Source: M3007 sp031425035 (lineage in GTDB: Bacteria > Bacteroidota > Bacteroidia > Chitinophagales > Saprospiraceae). From it: a stretch of 64,000 nt of DNA. The stretch is taken from the NCBI GenBank assembly GCA_031425035.1, contig JANPIN010000016.1, forward strand, positions 1-64,000. The letters are read 5' to 3'. The notes under the pieces are model-generated. The model saw only the letters and a list, made by a program, of their open reading frames with translations. It was not told where the DNA came from and did not search any database. The translations under genes and the position numbers were made by a program. Shown here in pieces: positions 46,001 through 54,785 of the stretch (positions are counted from its first letter, which is position 1; the number at the start of each line of letters is the position of its first letter).

Positions 46001-46766
46001 AAAAGATGACCAGACCCCCGTTATTCGCTAATGAATCCGATTTTTTGGCCTTTTTGGTGTTTTCTAAACGGTTTAGGTTTACATTGCGCCGACCATCAAA
46101 AAAACCGTGAAAGGCTTTTTGCAAGGTTACAAGCAGTATCCGTCGCTCAGGATTGTGTTTGAAATCGAAATAAGGAAATAACTGCCGAAGAACCTTGTGT
46201 TCAACAAAATAAGTGAAATCACGTTGGCTAAGATACTCTGGGAAACCTTTAATCTCACCCCGACTGATTTGCCCGGCAGTTAAGACTACTTTTTTAAAAA
46301 ACTTCAGCACCTCTCGAGCTTTACCGCTTAGCATTTCCTCACCTGTAGAAGTACGGCGAAAGTCGAGGTGGTCGTTCAAAAAACGCAGCGACTTTTTCGT
46401 GTCGTCAAGGTTGGGACGACTTTTTCCTTCTTGAAAGAAACGGTCGTAGTTTGCTATCCTTTCGTCTCTCAGCAAGGCTTCTACATCAGGTTGTGGCGAG
46501 TCGAGTAGGATTTCAAGATCACGTTTCTGAAAGGCACAAAACCCTGTGCCGGCGAGGTGTCCCTCCATTTCTCTTAAGAGCTGGAGGCGATTGGCAACAT
46601 AAACAAACTTGCGTTCAGGGTGTGCTCGAACCAATTGAGCGATGTTGCTGGTTTTGCCTAACCCTGTGCCCCCTGGTACCAATTTTAAGCCATCTGCTTC
46701 ATGGATGACTCGTTCATAAAATTCCAGATAAGTATTCATCCTTTGACAAAATTTATTTACCGGCAA
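43080..46766 (-). CDS. SF2 helicase fused to a C-terminal PD-(D/E)XK nuclease
   Basis: 1228 aa (ATG at 46739, MNTYLEFYERV, is an equally good start). Walker A PGGTGLGKTS at about 31-40; an unusual motif II FFDEFDF near 255; AIGRFEREWR (motif VI) near 815. Towards the C-terminus IPDALFEL and PIFIDCKYYG (about 1072-1096) give the PD...DxK nuclease pattern. The helicase-plus-REase combination next to a PIWI-like gene is the composition of pPIWI-RE three-gene modules, with the nuclease fused here. Divergent from the WYL regulator across a short region with an operator-like repeat. Confidence 0.65.
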   Translation of the reverse strand: MPVNKFCQRMNTYLEFYERVIHEADGLKLVPGGTGLGKTSNIAQLVRAHPERKFVYVANRLQLLREMEGHLAGTGFCAFQKRDLEILLDSPQPDVEALLRDERIANYDRFFQEGKSRPNLDDTKKSLRFLNDHLDFRRTSTGEEMLSGKAREVLKFFKKVVLTAGQISRGEIKGFPEYLSQRDFTYFVEHKVLRQLFPYFDFKHNPERRILLVTLQKAFHGFFDGRRNVNLNRLENTKKAKKSDSLANNGGLVIFFDEFDFLENDLLTLLAEDTVIAQPFEFTERFFTKLTRDKLPHRGFLERHPLVREKIEQVVSKIRSLSNNYGIRFPEINHFVCSEPKLKNAAIFQTRYSLFEKPILLDDNLRENSFTLRLPTSGERAQSLTLLNVVNEAVLEIVYLFKELEFNDPDLYRALLNHCFASSSSFQQQLRQIKQHPQHRRKADSNYDKLHINGFGLYEIHSPGYVSDPDEVELRYYALFHTPETVLLNLCRHNLVFGLSATVELPRLVRNFDTAWLRHELRNRYLETTPQDLEGINQANIEKQAIRKNHLAVEVADIETISRAAAGLIKNFVKINQRIFGKGEKHAQRKKRLLHFFSTLDWTLDQRREHLATDTHLVFFSSFKQIKALLEDAGFENPDDDILLVKRNKTAERLFPYYEITYRQQQFIIVFFDAAKAREIRQDDRNQAHYWQLFWQQKPVILITTYPSAGNGVNLQYYPDQASQQREEKRDFNCLHLLDSPYFYFGKFDPSTQSQTEQDTVVKTNIYYLSKLEKGKSISEGQFKQYLGKIRHIGQHFNSLYLRMSDGVMNQTAAFIQAIGRFEREWRATPNQTLRLDPNVYQVLEKFAVDPDPYFAIVRRNMQPFYSNNLRSLFEFLSQNADVRTYRRATLSDEGLAAQNEKCRIALSKMLDDHERLRLGMIRDPERANQIRYDWQKLRRLALRHTFFRSEDTSEQPSLLYRIQAVYATEYLYSDGKIYFGDEMEIVPAALATHEHKPWDLNAIYSQVRGNTILRGWFELQRYELRFNTNAPLSRIFVPYFHQSILTGAVGEECVKAVFAEKNVKISLNDDEIPDALFELADTKVQGLPIFIDCKYYGEHTLTAFPITDTEDPAFHDKLNETHFKIRALKKLALIRAVYPGQIVLCKLVFINAFGDNDRPIRYFDDQFNDLGSDFNRASIIVIPGMVERSNADDAREDNELDDFNQYCRDFKDTFIPHLQKFIQQWQK

Positions 46767-46779
46767 ATCTCAGTACGTG

Positions 46780-46802
46780 GGTAGACAATCTATTTGTCCA
46801 CC
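46780..46802. promoter_or_regulatory. Candidate operator between the WYL regulator and helicase genes
   Basis: GGTAGACAA - TCTAT - TTGTCCACC: nine-base arms with one mismatch, in the 65-bp divergent gap. WYL-domain regulators bind such repeats near their own promoters, so this is the obvious binding site. A second CTATTTGT occurs at 46810-46817. Confidence 0.5.
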
Positions 46803-46831
46803 GGCTTAACTATTTGTAAAAATCTTCAAAT

Positions 46832-47806
46832 ATGCCGAAAAACAAGGACCAACAGCGCCGTATGCGGCAAATTAATGGTCGCCTCCACCTCCGAAAGGAT
46901 CGGGGCGTCTCCAAAAAGGAGCTGGCTCAATTATGTGAAGTGAGTGAAAGCACGATCAAAAATGACATTCGGCTAATGCGGGAAGAGCATGATGCCCCGT
47001 TAAATTTTGATCCTAAAATTCAACGATACCGTTACACGCGCCCATTTGACTTGCCAGCAGACCTTGCCTTGGGAGCAGACGACGTCTTTCGTTTGCAGTT
47101 GGCCGCAGAAACTTTAACTCAATTCAGTCATCTTGATATTTTCGCCGGTTTGCAAGATACGGTAGAAAAAATCCGGTCTGGCGTGACAGGTTGGGTTCGT
47201 ACTAATGCCGATGCGCAGGCTATATTTTTTGAACCGTTACCATACTATCATGGTACCGAGCATTTCCCAGTGTTATTACAGGGTATCCGCGCGCAGCACA
47301 TTGTTGAATTTGTTTATCAGTCATTTACAAATCCCCAACCTATTCAAATTGAACTTGCCCCCTACTGCTTACGCCAACACGACCAACGGTGGTATGTTGT
47401 TGGAAAATCAAAGCAGCACGATTACATCAAACCTTTTGCGGTCGAGCGTATTTTAAAAAAGCCGGAAGTAACAAGCAACTATTTTGCAAAACCAATTGAT
47501 TTTGACCCTGACACTTTTTTTCGGTACACTTATGGTATGCACCGTTATCCAGACAGTGAGGTGCAAGACGTGGTGTTGGAATTCAAATCTTTGCAGGCTC
47601 GTTACTTTCGATCTAAGCCTTTCCACCAATATGAGATATTGGATGAAAGCCCGGATGTCTTGAAAATCCGTATGCGTTTGGTCGTTAACATTGAGTTGCT
47701 GAGAAAGATAGCCAGTTTAGGACCTGAGGTAAAGGTCATTGAACCTTTAACGTTACAATCTGCTATACGTGAACTGTTTAGAAAAGCACTTAAGCTATAC
47801 GAATAA
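46832..47806 (+). CDS. WYL-domain transcriptional regulator
   Basis: 324 aa. N-terminal DeoR-like HTH: RRMRQINGRLHLRKDRGVSK then ELAQLCEVSESTIKNDIRLM. WYL domain about 145-230 with AQHIVEFVYQSFTNPQ, APYCLRQHDQRWYVVGKSKQ and FAVERIL. C-terminal WCX-like region. WYL proteins sense a ligand, often nucleic acid, and commonly control defence loci. Placed between the minus-strand helicase unit and the plus-strand Dna2-like gene, it could control both. Confidence 0.85.
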   Translation: MPKNKDQQRRMRQINGRLHLRKDRGVSKKELAQLCEVSESTIKNDIRLMREEHDAPLNFDPKIQRYRYTRPFDLPADLALGADDVFRLQLAAETLTQFSHLDIFAGLQDTVEKIRSGVTGWVRTNADAQAIFFEPLPYYHGTEHFPVLLQGIRAQHIVEFVYQSFTNPQPIQIELAPYCLRQHDQRWYVVGKSKQHDYIKPFAVERILKKPEVTSNYFAKPIDFDPDTFFRYTYGMHRYPDSEVQDVVLEFKSLQARYFRSKPFHQYEILDESPDVLKIRMRLVVNIELLRKIASLGPEVKVIEPLTLQSAIRELFRKALKLYE

Positions 47807-47860
47807 ATGAATTTTTGAATCCTTCTAAATTCACTTTCTTATCTAATTTCATCTTAGATT

Positions 47861-50800
47861 ATGCTTTTTCCAGAAAGAATGCTCTCTAAAAGCAAGTTCT
47901 CAATGTACTTGAGGACTCAATGTGATCGTGAGCTCTATTTATCACTTTTCAGTAATAACCCTCAATCCCTGGGAGAAGCGGGTATCCCAATTCCGCTTAA
48001 ATCACGACCGGGTGTACAAATTCTCACTCAATCTGGCCAAGAATTTGAGACAGAGCAGTTTGATGTCCTGCTGCGGGCCTTACCCGGCAAGGTAATTTGT
48101 GAGCCCCATTACCGGGCAATGGACCCTGTAAAGGCATTAAGCCAGGCATCTGCACCCTGCTTCATCCTTCAGCCTGCGATTGAACCTGAAAGGTACCGAA
48201 ATTTTGTGTTGAGGAATTTAGGATTGACTGATGAAGAGCAGGTTACCATTCCACGCTTATCAGGCCTAAGGCCTGACGTGCTCTATGTTTATAGACCTCA
48301 GCCGGGTGAATACGAGATTTTGCCGAATGGTACAAGGCTTAGAATCAAGGAGGGTGATAAGAGATTCGCTATTAGCGTAATAGACCTAAAAAACATTACA
48401 GAATCGAACGCCAGCTATTCTGGCGAGGTGTGCCTTTATGCTTTTTTTCTTGCCAACTGGCTTGCGTCTGAAGGCAATGCTTTCCAAGGACAATTTTTTG
48501 TGAGTGACCGTATTTATCTCTGGAAGCATGGAGAAATGCCTGAGTTTACAAAATCGCTTGGCCTCAAAGGGAAAACAAGCCCGGAAGCAAGAATAACAGA
48601 ATTGCTCAAAGATTTGGAAGAAGGCTTAATAAGCTACCTTATATATATGCCTAGTGTCACCAAGTTCTTTAAGGAGGACGTACCTCGTGTTATAACAAAA
48701 GGCGATACAGAAGGATGGCAGGCCGTGCAATACCACGTGAACTCAAAATGCAGTTCCTGTGATTGGCTTGGCAATCCGAATTGGCTTGTCGGTAATGACT
48801 TAGAGTATTATAGAAATAATCCAGATCATTATTGTATGCGATGCGCAGAGACTTTTGACCATCTATCTCAAATGGCTTCCTTAAGTAGAGGCGCTAGCCA
48901 AATCCTATCCGATAACGGGCATGGGCAAATTAGGAATCTGGTTGGCATTCAGCCTGATTCCAACGTACTCAAGAGGCATTCAATACTGAAAAGAGACCGA
49001 TCCCATATGTCTTATAGAGCCCAAGCCCTTACGAATGGGATTTTAAGTGTGGATGGAGCAGCACGTGTGGGCGGTTTAGCTCGCAAGCTTAATGCAGAGT
49101 TCGATATTATTGTAAATTTTGATTCAGGTTCAGGCATGCTAACTGGCATTGCTGTAAGAGGCATCCTCTTTGCACCGTATCGGGAGAAATTTACCAGTGC
49201 AGATGGTATTGAAAGAGGTTTTCGCTTTCTTGGAGAAAAGGCATTTGTTGTCCCAAGAGATAATACGACCGCAGAATGGACAGCGTTGCAAGGTTTTATT
49301 GAGTTTCTTGCTCACGAGATAAGTAACGCCGACCAGCAATTTCAGGAAAATAGCTGGGGCTCCGTTAGAACCCAAATTTGCTTTTGGGAGTCACGGCAGT
49401 ATGAAGAATTGTGTAATGCATTTGGCCGACACCTATTACGCATCCTTAATTTGCAGCAAAGAAATGAGCGTGCACTGGCATGGTTATTTCCTACAGAGGA
49501 GTTATTGCAAAGAGATGAACACTTAGCGCCAGGAATAGTCTTTATCAAGGAGATAATCGAATCTTTTGTAAGGCTTCCAGTCCGATTTGTCTATACACTT
49601 CTCAGTGTAGCAGAACATTACCATCTCCCTAGTATGCCACCCCGAAATGTGGACAAATATTATAGAGAACCGCTCGGTAATGCAGTCCCTCGTGAGAGAA
49701 TCTTAGAAATCTGGAAATCCATAACAGGGACCATTAATATATTTGGTAGGCCTGCAAGTATTCAGGATGGAATTGAGAGATATGGCAATGTACTAAAGGC
49801 TCACACCTGGGCACTTTCTACGGTAGTGGCACGACTCCGAGCAGATCTAAGGCAAGGACTTCAAGGCAACGCACCTATATTAACGATGACCGTTCCTCAA
49901 GGAATTAATAGTGTTGCGTATGACTCCAAACTATGGGCGCAATGGGATAAGGTCTCAGCTGCTACCGCAGAAGCCGAAGGAAAGCTGGACCTAATTACTC
50001 AAGCGGAGCGTTTGGAAGCTTCATATAAAGCAATAATCCTCACAAACTTAATGCGCGACCTTGGCAATTTTCGATATGAATTCGAGGTAAGCGCAGAATC
50101 CACGGAAGCGAAAATTGAAGAAGGTGATTCATACTGTGCGGTTGGCATCTATAGCCAGCCTGGCTTTCCTTTGCAAACTGGGCTTTCATTAGGGCTGACA
50201 ATAAACGATCCTGATGCCAATGCTAAGCTCAATGCGCCGATGCATAGGGTGATTATGGCGACACTCGAGAGGTTTGACCGTTTGAACCGACGCGCGATAG
50301 TATATTTTCAGCCGCGTTCTTCCTGGGTTGAACCTGTCTTCTTAGCTTGTTTTAGGGAAGGGATTATTCCTTTAGGTAATGAACAAATCTATATTTTGGA
50401 CGCCTTGCCTTATGACGACTCATCTACGACATTAGATATTCTTAGGACAATGCGCAATCCATTATGTGCAACTCCTGCTCGAGAATCTCAACTGGCAATG
50501 GGTAATACTGCTGCAAGATTGCCAAGAGGAACTGACCCTGATCTGCCTATTGCTCGTGTGCTCTGGCAGGCAAATGTACTTAGAGCGAAAAGGGTGTACA
50601 GCGATGAAGAGGTAGAGCGCATAACGGCCTTTGCAGAAACAGCAAATCAACACAGCTTAAATCATAGCCAAATTGAAGCTGTACGTGCATGTATTCAAAA
50701 CCAACTATCTGTAATATGGGGCCCACCCGGCACCGGTAAGACAGATACTCTAGTAGCAATGCTTCATGCATTAATTGCAAATCCAGATATAGTACGCTGC

Positions 50801-52126
50801 CGAAAAATTCTCATTACCGGACCAAATTACCGGACAGTAGAAGAGATTGCAGGTCGACTATTGGAAAACCTTAATAAGGACCTTAACTGCGAAGCAGACT
50901 TTTTTTGGATTTATTCAAGAAGTCGTGAACCTAAAACTTTGCCTGAAATAAGCACTCATTTACATGCTAGAAGTATAAGGCTTGAAAGCAACCCGGAAGA
51001 TACTAATGCTCTTATCCAAAGCCACAGTAATGCAGCTCGCATAACTATAGTAGCGACCACTGCACATGTTGTACACAAGGTAACCAGGACGATCTCCGGT
51101 GTGGGTATAATTCAACCACTTTTTGACTTCGTGGTAATAGATGAAAGTTCCCAGGTCCCTGTAACTATGGCCCTACGACCACTTTCCGTACTTAGGCCTG
51201 AAGGCCAGCTTATCATTGCTGGTGACCATCTTCAGATGCCTCCTATTTACAAATTGCAACCTCCGAAGGGTGCTGAGTATCTTGTAGGAAGTATCCAAAC
51301 CTACCTAGTTCAACGGTTCAGCCTTCCGCAACAAGAGCTCTTGGTTAACTACCGCTCAAATCAAGACCTAGTAGATTACGCTAAAACATTGGGGTATCCG
51401 GTAAGCCTTACAGCATTCAATGAAATCAAGGAGCTTAAACAAATAGCCGATTTCGGTGCCATATTGGAGAATTTACCAGCCAATTTGCCGAAAACTGATG
51501 CCTACAGGGAACTACTAACCCCTGAACGAAGGGTAACCTGTTTCCTCCACGAGGATGTCGTCTCTTCACAGGCCAACGAAATTGAGGCAAAGCTAGTAGC
51601 AGGACTGGCTTATTGCTTGCGCCATACTATGTCACAAGACTTATTTACAGGAAATAACCATGCAGAATTTTCATCTTTTACAGATGAAAGTTTCTTTAAG
51701 GAAGGTTTAGGAATAGTAACTCCCCACAAAGCCCAAAAGGCTCTAGTGCTAAGGGAGCTGCGGATATTGTTCCCCAATGTTGACCCCGAAATTATCTTTG
51801 AAGCCGTTGATACGGTTGAAAGATTCCAGGGTGGTCAACGACAAACGATTATTGTCTCATTTGGAGTTGGCGATATAGAGATCATCGAGGGTGAAGAGAC
51901 ATTTCTTCTTCAACTGGAACGCACAAATGTGGCAGTGTCCAGGGCGAAAGCAAAATGTATCATCTTAATGCCTAAGTCCCTGGCATACCACTTGCCTACC
52001 GACCAGAAAGCCGCCGAGACGGCCATTGCTCTTAAATCGTATATCGAAGAATTTTGCAGAAATCGTAAGCGAGTAGATATAAACTATAATAATGAGAGGC
52101 GTATCGGGGAAGTTCGATGGCACTAA
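47861..52126 (+). CDS. Dna2-like protein: RecB/Cas4-type nuclease plus SF1 helicase
   Basis: 1421 aa. Nuclease at 1-340: Cys21 in YLRTQCDRELYLSLF, VIDLKN (about 168-173) with YSGEVCLYAFFLANWL after it, and CSSC near 298-301 plus CMRC near 326-329: four Cys spaced as in Fe-S AddB/Cas4/Dna2 nucleases. Helicase: Walker A WGPPGTGKTDTL near 951-962, VVIDESSQVP near 1090, VERFQGGQRQTIIVSF near 1316 and RTNVAVSRAKAKCII near 1353, as in UPF1/Dna2-type SF1B. Follows the WYL gene by 54 bp on the same strand. Probably processes phage DNA; convergent stop overlap with the methyltransferase. Confidence 0.82.
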   Translation: MLFPERMLSKSKFSMYLRTQCDRELYLSLFSNNPQSLGEAGIPIPLKSRPGVQILTQSGQEFETEQFDVLLRALPGKVICEPHYRAMDPVKALSQASAPCFILQPAIEPERYRNFVLRNLGLTDEEQVTIPRLSGLRPDVLYVYRPQPGEYEILPNGTRLRIKEGDKRFAISVIDLKNITESNASYSGEVCLYAFFLANWLASEGNAFQGQFFVSDRIYLWKHGEMPEFTKSLGLKGKTSPEARITELLKDLEEGLISYLIYMPSVTKFFKEDVPRVITKGDTEGWQAVQYHVNSKCSSCDWLGNPNWLVGNDLEYYRNNPDHYCMRCAETFDHLSQMASLSRGASQILSDNGHGQIRNLVGIQPDSNVLKRHSILKRDRSHMSYRAQALTNGILSVDGAARVGGLARKLNAEFDIIVNFDSGSGMLTGIAVRGILFAPYREKFTSADGIERGFRFLGEKAFVVPRDNTTAEWTALQGFIEFLAHEISNADQQFQENSWGSVRTQICFWESRQYEELCNAFGRHLLRILNLQQRNERALAWLFPTEELLQRDEHLAPGIVFIKEIIESFVRLPVRFVYTLLSVAEHYHLPSMPPRNVDKYYREPLGNAVPRERILEIWKSITGTINIFGRPASIQDGIERYGNVLKAHTWALSTVVARLRADLRQGLQGNAPILTMTVPQGINSVAYDSKLWAQWDKVSAATAEAEGKLDLITQAERLEASYKAIILTNLMRDLGNFRYEFEVSAESTEAKIEEGDSYCAVGIYSQPGFPLQTGLSLGLTINDPDANAKLNAPMHRVIMATLERFDRLNRRAIVYFQPRSSWVEPVFLACFREGIIPLGNEQIYILDALPYDDSSTTLDILRTMRNPLCATPARESQLAMGNTAARLPRGTDPDLPIARVLWQANVLRAKRVYSDEEVERITAFAETANQHSLNHSQIEAVRACIQNQLSVIWGPPGTGKTDTLVAMLHALIANPDIVRCRKILITGPNYRTVEEIAGRLLENLNKDLNCEADFFWIYSRSREPKTLPEISTHLHARSIRLESNPEDTNALIQSHSNAARITIVATTAHVVHKVTRTISGVGIIQPLFDFVVIDESSQVPVTMALRPLSVLRPEGQLIIAGDHLQMPPIYKLQPPKGAEYLVGSIQTYLVQRFSLPQQELLVNYRSNQDLVDYAKTLGYPVSLTAFNEIKELKQIADFGAILENLPANLPKTDAYRELLTPERRVTCFLHEDVVSSQANEIEAKLVAGLAYCLRHTMSQDLFTGNNHAEFSSFTDESFFKEGLGIVTPHKAQKALVLRELRILFPNVDPEIIFEAVDTVERFQGGQRQTIIVSFGVGDIEIIEGEETFLLQLERTNVAVSRAKAKCIILMPKSLAYHLPTDQKAAETAIALKSYIEEFCRNRKRVDINYNNERRIGEVRWH

Positions 52127-53241
52127 ATTCTAATGGCATGGAAGTCGTATTCATCGGACGCCAAGGATTTGGTTGCCATTTGATTAGCTTGCCGTTTTCC
52201 TGCATGAGCATTTTTTGCATTTCTTACTGATACTAATTTCCACCCGCCACTAACCTCTAAAGACGATTTAATAATTTTACGAGCATCGCTTTTAATTGAA
52301 GGAACTGTGCCGAAGCGAATATAGAGGTCAAGGTGATCAGATTGAGAAATGGATATGTTTTGCCATACGGTTGCTAAGTCTTGTATAAAAATATCCAGAC
52401 CATTATGATCTAATTGTTTATCATTTATATAATCCACAGTTTCAGGCCCACCCAGAAACCACATTCTTAACCATTGGTCTTGAACATAAGTCTGCATTCC
52501 GTAGTAAGGTGGAGAAGTAATGACAGATGAAATGTTGTTAGGCAACATCTTGTGTGCATGAATAGATCTTGAGTCAGCACATAAGATTTGTTCAGGCTTC
52601 CCATAACTTACACTATTTAGGTCAGGAATACGGGATAGTTTGCGACGCAACACATCTAAAACTTTAACATTATTCGGTATCATCCCTCGTTTCTTCCAGT
52701 ATTGTACCGAGTAGGCGGGTTTTGAAGAAAAGGTTCTTGGCATTTGGTTTGAGAAGTAGCTTGAATAACCAACGGTTTTATTTAATGGCCCATGTAGGCA
52801 TCCTAGTGTAGCCGCTCTTAATAAAATTGAAGCGTCTGTTTCTCTGTTCAAATTTAGCAGCCCCTCTCGTAACGAACATATTTCACTAAGCGTTTGGATA
52901 GAAAATGCCGCCCGGAAAAATTCTGTGGTCGGAATATGGATCGGCTCCTTTTTTAGTAGTTCTTCTGCAATAGATAATATTTCTTCAATATTAGCACTCG
53001 CAAGCTTTGCTCGTGCAATAGACACGGCAATAGGTGAAGTGTCAATACCCCATGAGGAAAGCCCCATTTTTCTAGCAGCGAAAATACTTGTTCCACGACC
53101 ACAAAAAGGGTCAAGAATTACAGGCTTATGTTTAACATGTTTCTGTAATATCCCTAGAGGATATTCCAAGGGAAACATAGTGAAATAAGGGCAAATTGCA
53201 TTTAATGCATATGCTGGATTATAAGCTAAAGACCTTGCCAT
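52123..53241 (-). CDS. Alpha-order DNA methyltransferase (N4-C or N6-A)
   Basis: 372 aa. Motif I VILDPFCGRGTSIFAARKMG near 41-60 comes first, motif IV VITSPPYYG near 235-243 later; a 180-residue gap between them can hold the target-recognition part. SWGIDTSPIA is the acidic loop after motif I. Stop overlaps the Dna2-like stop by four bases (convergent). Likely the self-marking enzyme of the neighbouring nuclease system. Confidence 0.82.
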   Translation of the reverse strand: MARSLAYNPAYALNAICPYFTMFPLEYPLGILQKHVKHKPVILDPFCGRGTSIFAARKMGLSSWGIDTSPIAVSIARAKLASANIEEILSIAEELLKKEPIHIPTTEFFRAAFSIQTLSEICSLREGLLNLNRETDASILLRAATLGCLHGPLNKTVGYSSYFSNQMPRTFSSKPAYSVQYWKKRGMIPNNVKVLDVLRRKLSRIPDLNSVSYGKPEQILCADSRSIHAHKMLPNNISSVITSPPYYGMQTYVQDQWLRMWFLGGPETVDYINDKQLDHNGLDIFIQDLATVWQNISISQSDHLDLYIRFGTVPSIKSDARKIIKSSLEVSGGWKLVSVRNAKNAHAGKRQANQMATKSLASDEYDFHAIRI

Positions 53242-53509
53242 ATTATAATGTTTGCCATTTCAAAGTTAAAAGGCGTTTTAAAGGGCGAATATATTTACTA
53301 TTCAATTTTTTTCATGAAAATTATACATATAATTTTTACATTATATTATTGCATTTATTTTACCCACAATGGATTGCTCTACCAGTTAGAATTAAGCCCA
53401 AGCGCATGAATATCCACTGTCGGATATTTGCGCTACCTCACCGCGCTGGCAACAAAACCAGCGTTTTGGGGAACTTAGCTGGCTTGAGTATTACTTCTCT
53501 AAGTCCTGC
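53242..53509. other. AT-rich gap with short hairpin
   Basis: Contains the methyltransferase promoter region and CGCTGGCAACAAAACCAGCG near 53442-53461 (a six-base-pair hairpin). No gene seen. Confidence 0.35.
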
Positions 53510-53995
53510 TTACTCTTTCGACAATTCCTTGATGCGTTGATATAAAACTCGATCAATAAAGAAATTAGCCTCAGATCGAAGCCTGTCCATTAATGGTGAA
53601 ACATGGATAATTAACCCTTTTTGTTTAGCCATTACGAGAATGCCAAGCACTCCCAATGGCTGCAAATTATAGGATTGGGCTATTTTCCTCCCTAAAATTT
53701 CATCCATTAAAACATAGTCGGCTTTTATATCTAATGCCAGCACAATCGCTTCCGCCTCGCCTCGATCTAAATCATGGAGCAGTTGAGGGAGTAAGGGTTG
53801 AGTTGAAACGGAAAGTACTTTTACCCAAGATGCTTCCTTGATCTCTTTAGAGCCTGGCTCATGATTTCCTGGGCCAGCAACCTCATTAAAAACCGCAGTT
53901 GGAATTACAATTTCGGAAAATAATTCCGGAAGCAAATGCAGGTGCCCAATCGTCGCAAGATTGATGATAGGGGAGGTATCGCTTATGACAAGCAT
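53510..53995 (-). CDS. PIN-domain toxin, DUF3368 (VapC-like)
   Basis: 161 aa. MLVISDTSPIINLATIGHL gives the first acidic residue; DLDRGEAEAIVLALDIKADY holds the middle acids; YVLMDEILGRKIA a later one. The pattern is DUF3368/PIN. PIN toxins cut RNA. Stop of the antitoxin and start of this gene overlap at 53995, the normal TA operon layout. Confidence 0.9.
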   Translation of the reverse strand: MLVISDTSPIINLATIGHLHLLPELFSEIVIPTAVFNEVAGPGNHEPGSKEIKEASWVKVLSVSTQPLLPQLLHDLDRGEAEAIVLALDIKADYVLMDEILGRKIAQSYNLQPLGVLGILVMAKQKGLIIHVSPLMDRLRSEANFFIDRVLYQRIKELSKE

Positions 53996-54237
53996 TATCC
54001 AGCCATCGAATTGAGGGTTTTCAAATCCGTTTCAAAGTCTTCGATGGAATAATTGATTGGGAAACCACGCTCAACAAGGGCTTTTTGAAACTCTAGGCGG
54101 GTCATTCCTACCCAACGCGCAGCACGAGCAAGCGTAAGCACCTGGCGCTTATAAAGCAACACGGCAACATCAATTTTCAGATCTTCTTCGGAGTAATCCG
54201 ATACGCCGATAAAATCACTTGGAAGTTCAATTAACAT
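53995..54237 (-). CDS. UPF0175 family antitoxin
   Basis: 80 aa from ATG 54237 (MLIELPSDF; an upstream in-frame ATG at 54258 adds seven residues). SEEDLKIDVAVLLYKRQVLT, LARAARWVGMTRLEFQKALV and ERGFPINYSIEDFETDL match UPF0175 proteins, usually found beside DUF3368 toxins. It contains an HTH-like segment and probably represses its own operon. Confidence 0.9.
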   Translation of the reverse strand: MLIELPSDFIGVSDYSEEDLKIDVAVLLYKRQVLTLARAARWVGMTRLEFQKALVERGFPINYSIEDFETDLKTLNSMAG

Positions 54238-54363
54238 AAAACAACGTTTATTACGCAAAAGTAGCAGATTTTCGGCAAAAACGCAATGGATTTCTATCTT
54301 TAAGGTCAGTACTTCCGTTATTATGCCGTTAAACTTCCGATAAATCCACCCTCAAAAAATAAG

Positions 54364-54404
54364 ACTCGCCCTGGGACGCTGATCTGACGGGTAGCGCGGC
54401 GAGT
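54364..54404 (-). terminator. Possible terminator for the minus-strand genes on its right
   Basis: ACTCGCC (54364) and GGCGAGT (54398-54404) pair, and the minus strand continues with CTTATTTTTTG. Loop of 27 nt, itself able to pair partly. About 130 bp downstream of the 68-aa gene stop. Confidence 0.45.
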
Positions 54405-54531
54405 ACTGTTGGAGCAAAGGTACCTATGTTTTCAACGCTGGTCAACCTTTAAACTTACATGTCCAAAACCCCTTTTGCTTATTTCCTCATTTGCGCAAAT
54501 GAGTATTTGAGCAAATGCCCAAAACTAAATC

Positions 54532-54738
54532 TCAATCTCCCGACAAAGATTGCCGTATGGCCCTCACCACTTCCAATCGTTCCCTGTTCTCCTCAATGGA
54601 TTGGAGGACAGTTTTATGGGGCGGTTTGCCCTGTTCTTTTCGCTTTTCGTCCTTTTCAAGCGAAGCCTGGTAACGCTCCCGGAACCTAATTTCAAGCCTT
54701 GCCAGATTCCGTTCCGTGTACGGATCATCCTTGGCCAA
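54532..54738 (-). CDS. Small charged helical protein
   Basis: 68 aa, very rich in Lys, Arg and Glu (LARLEIRFRERYQASLEKDE). Predicted coiled coil. No family recognised. Downstream of the membrane protein gene, same strand, 47 bp gap. May be a real accessory gene of the integrated element. Confidence 0.45.
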   Translation of the reverse strand: MAKDDPYTERNLARLEIRFRERYQASLEKDEKRKEQGKPPHKTVLQSIEENRERLEVVRAIRQSLSGD

Positions 54739-54785
54739 TTGTACGCCGTAGAAAGGCGCTTCTGAATTTATGAGGTTTTTGATGT

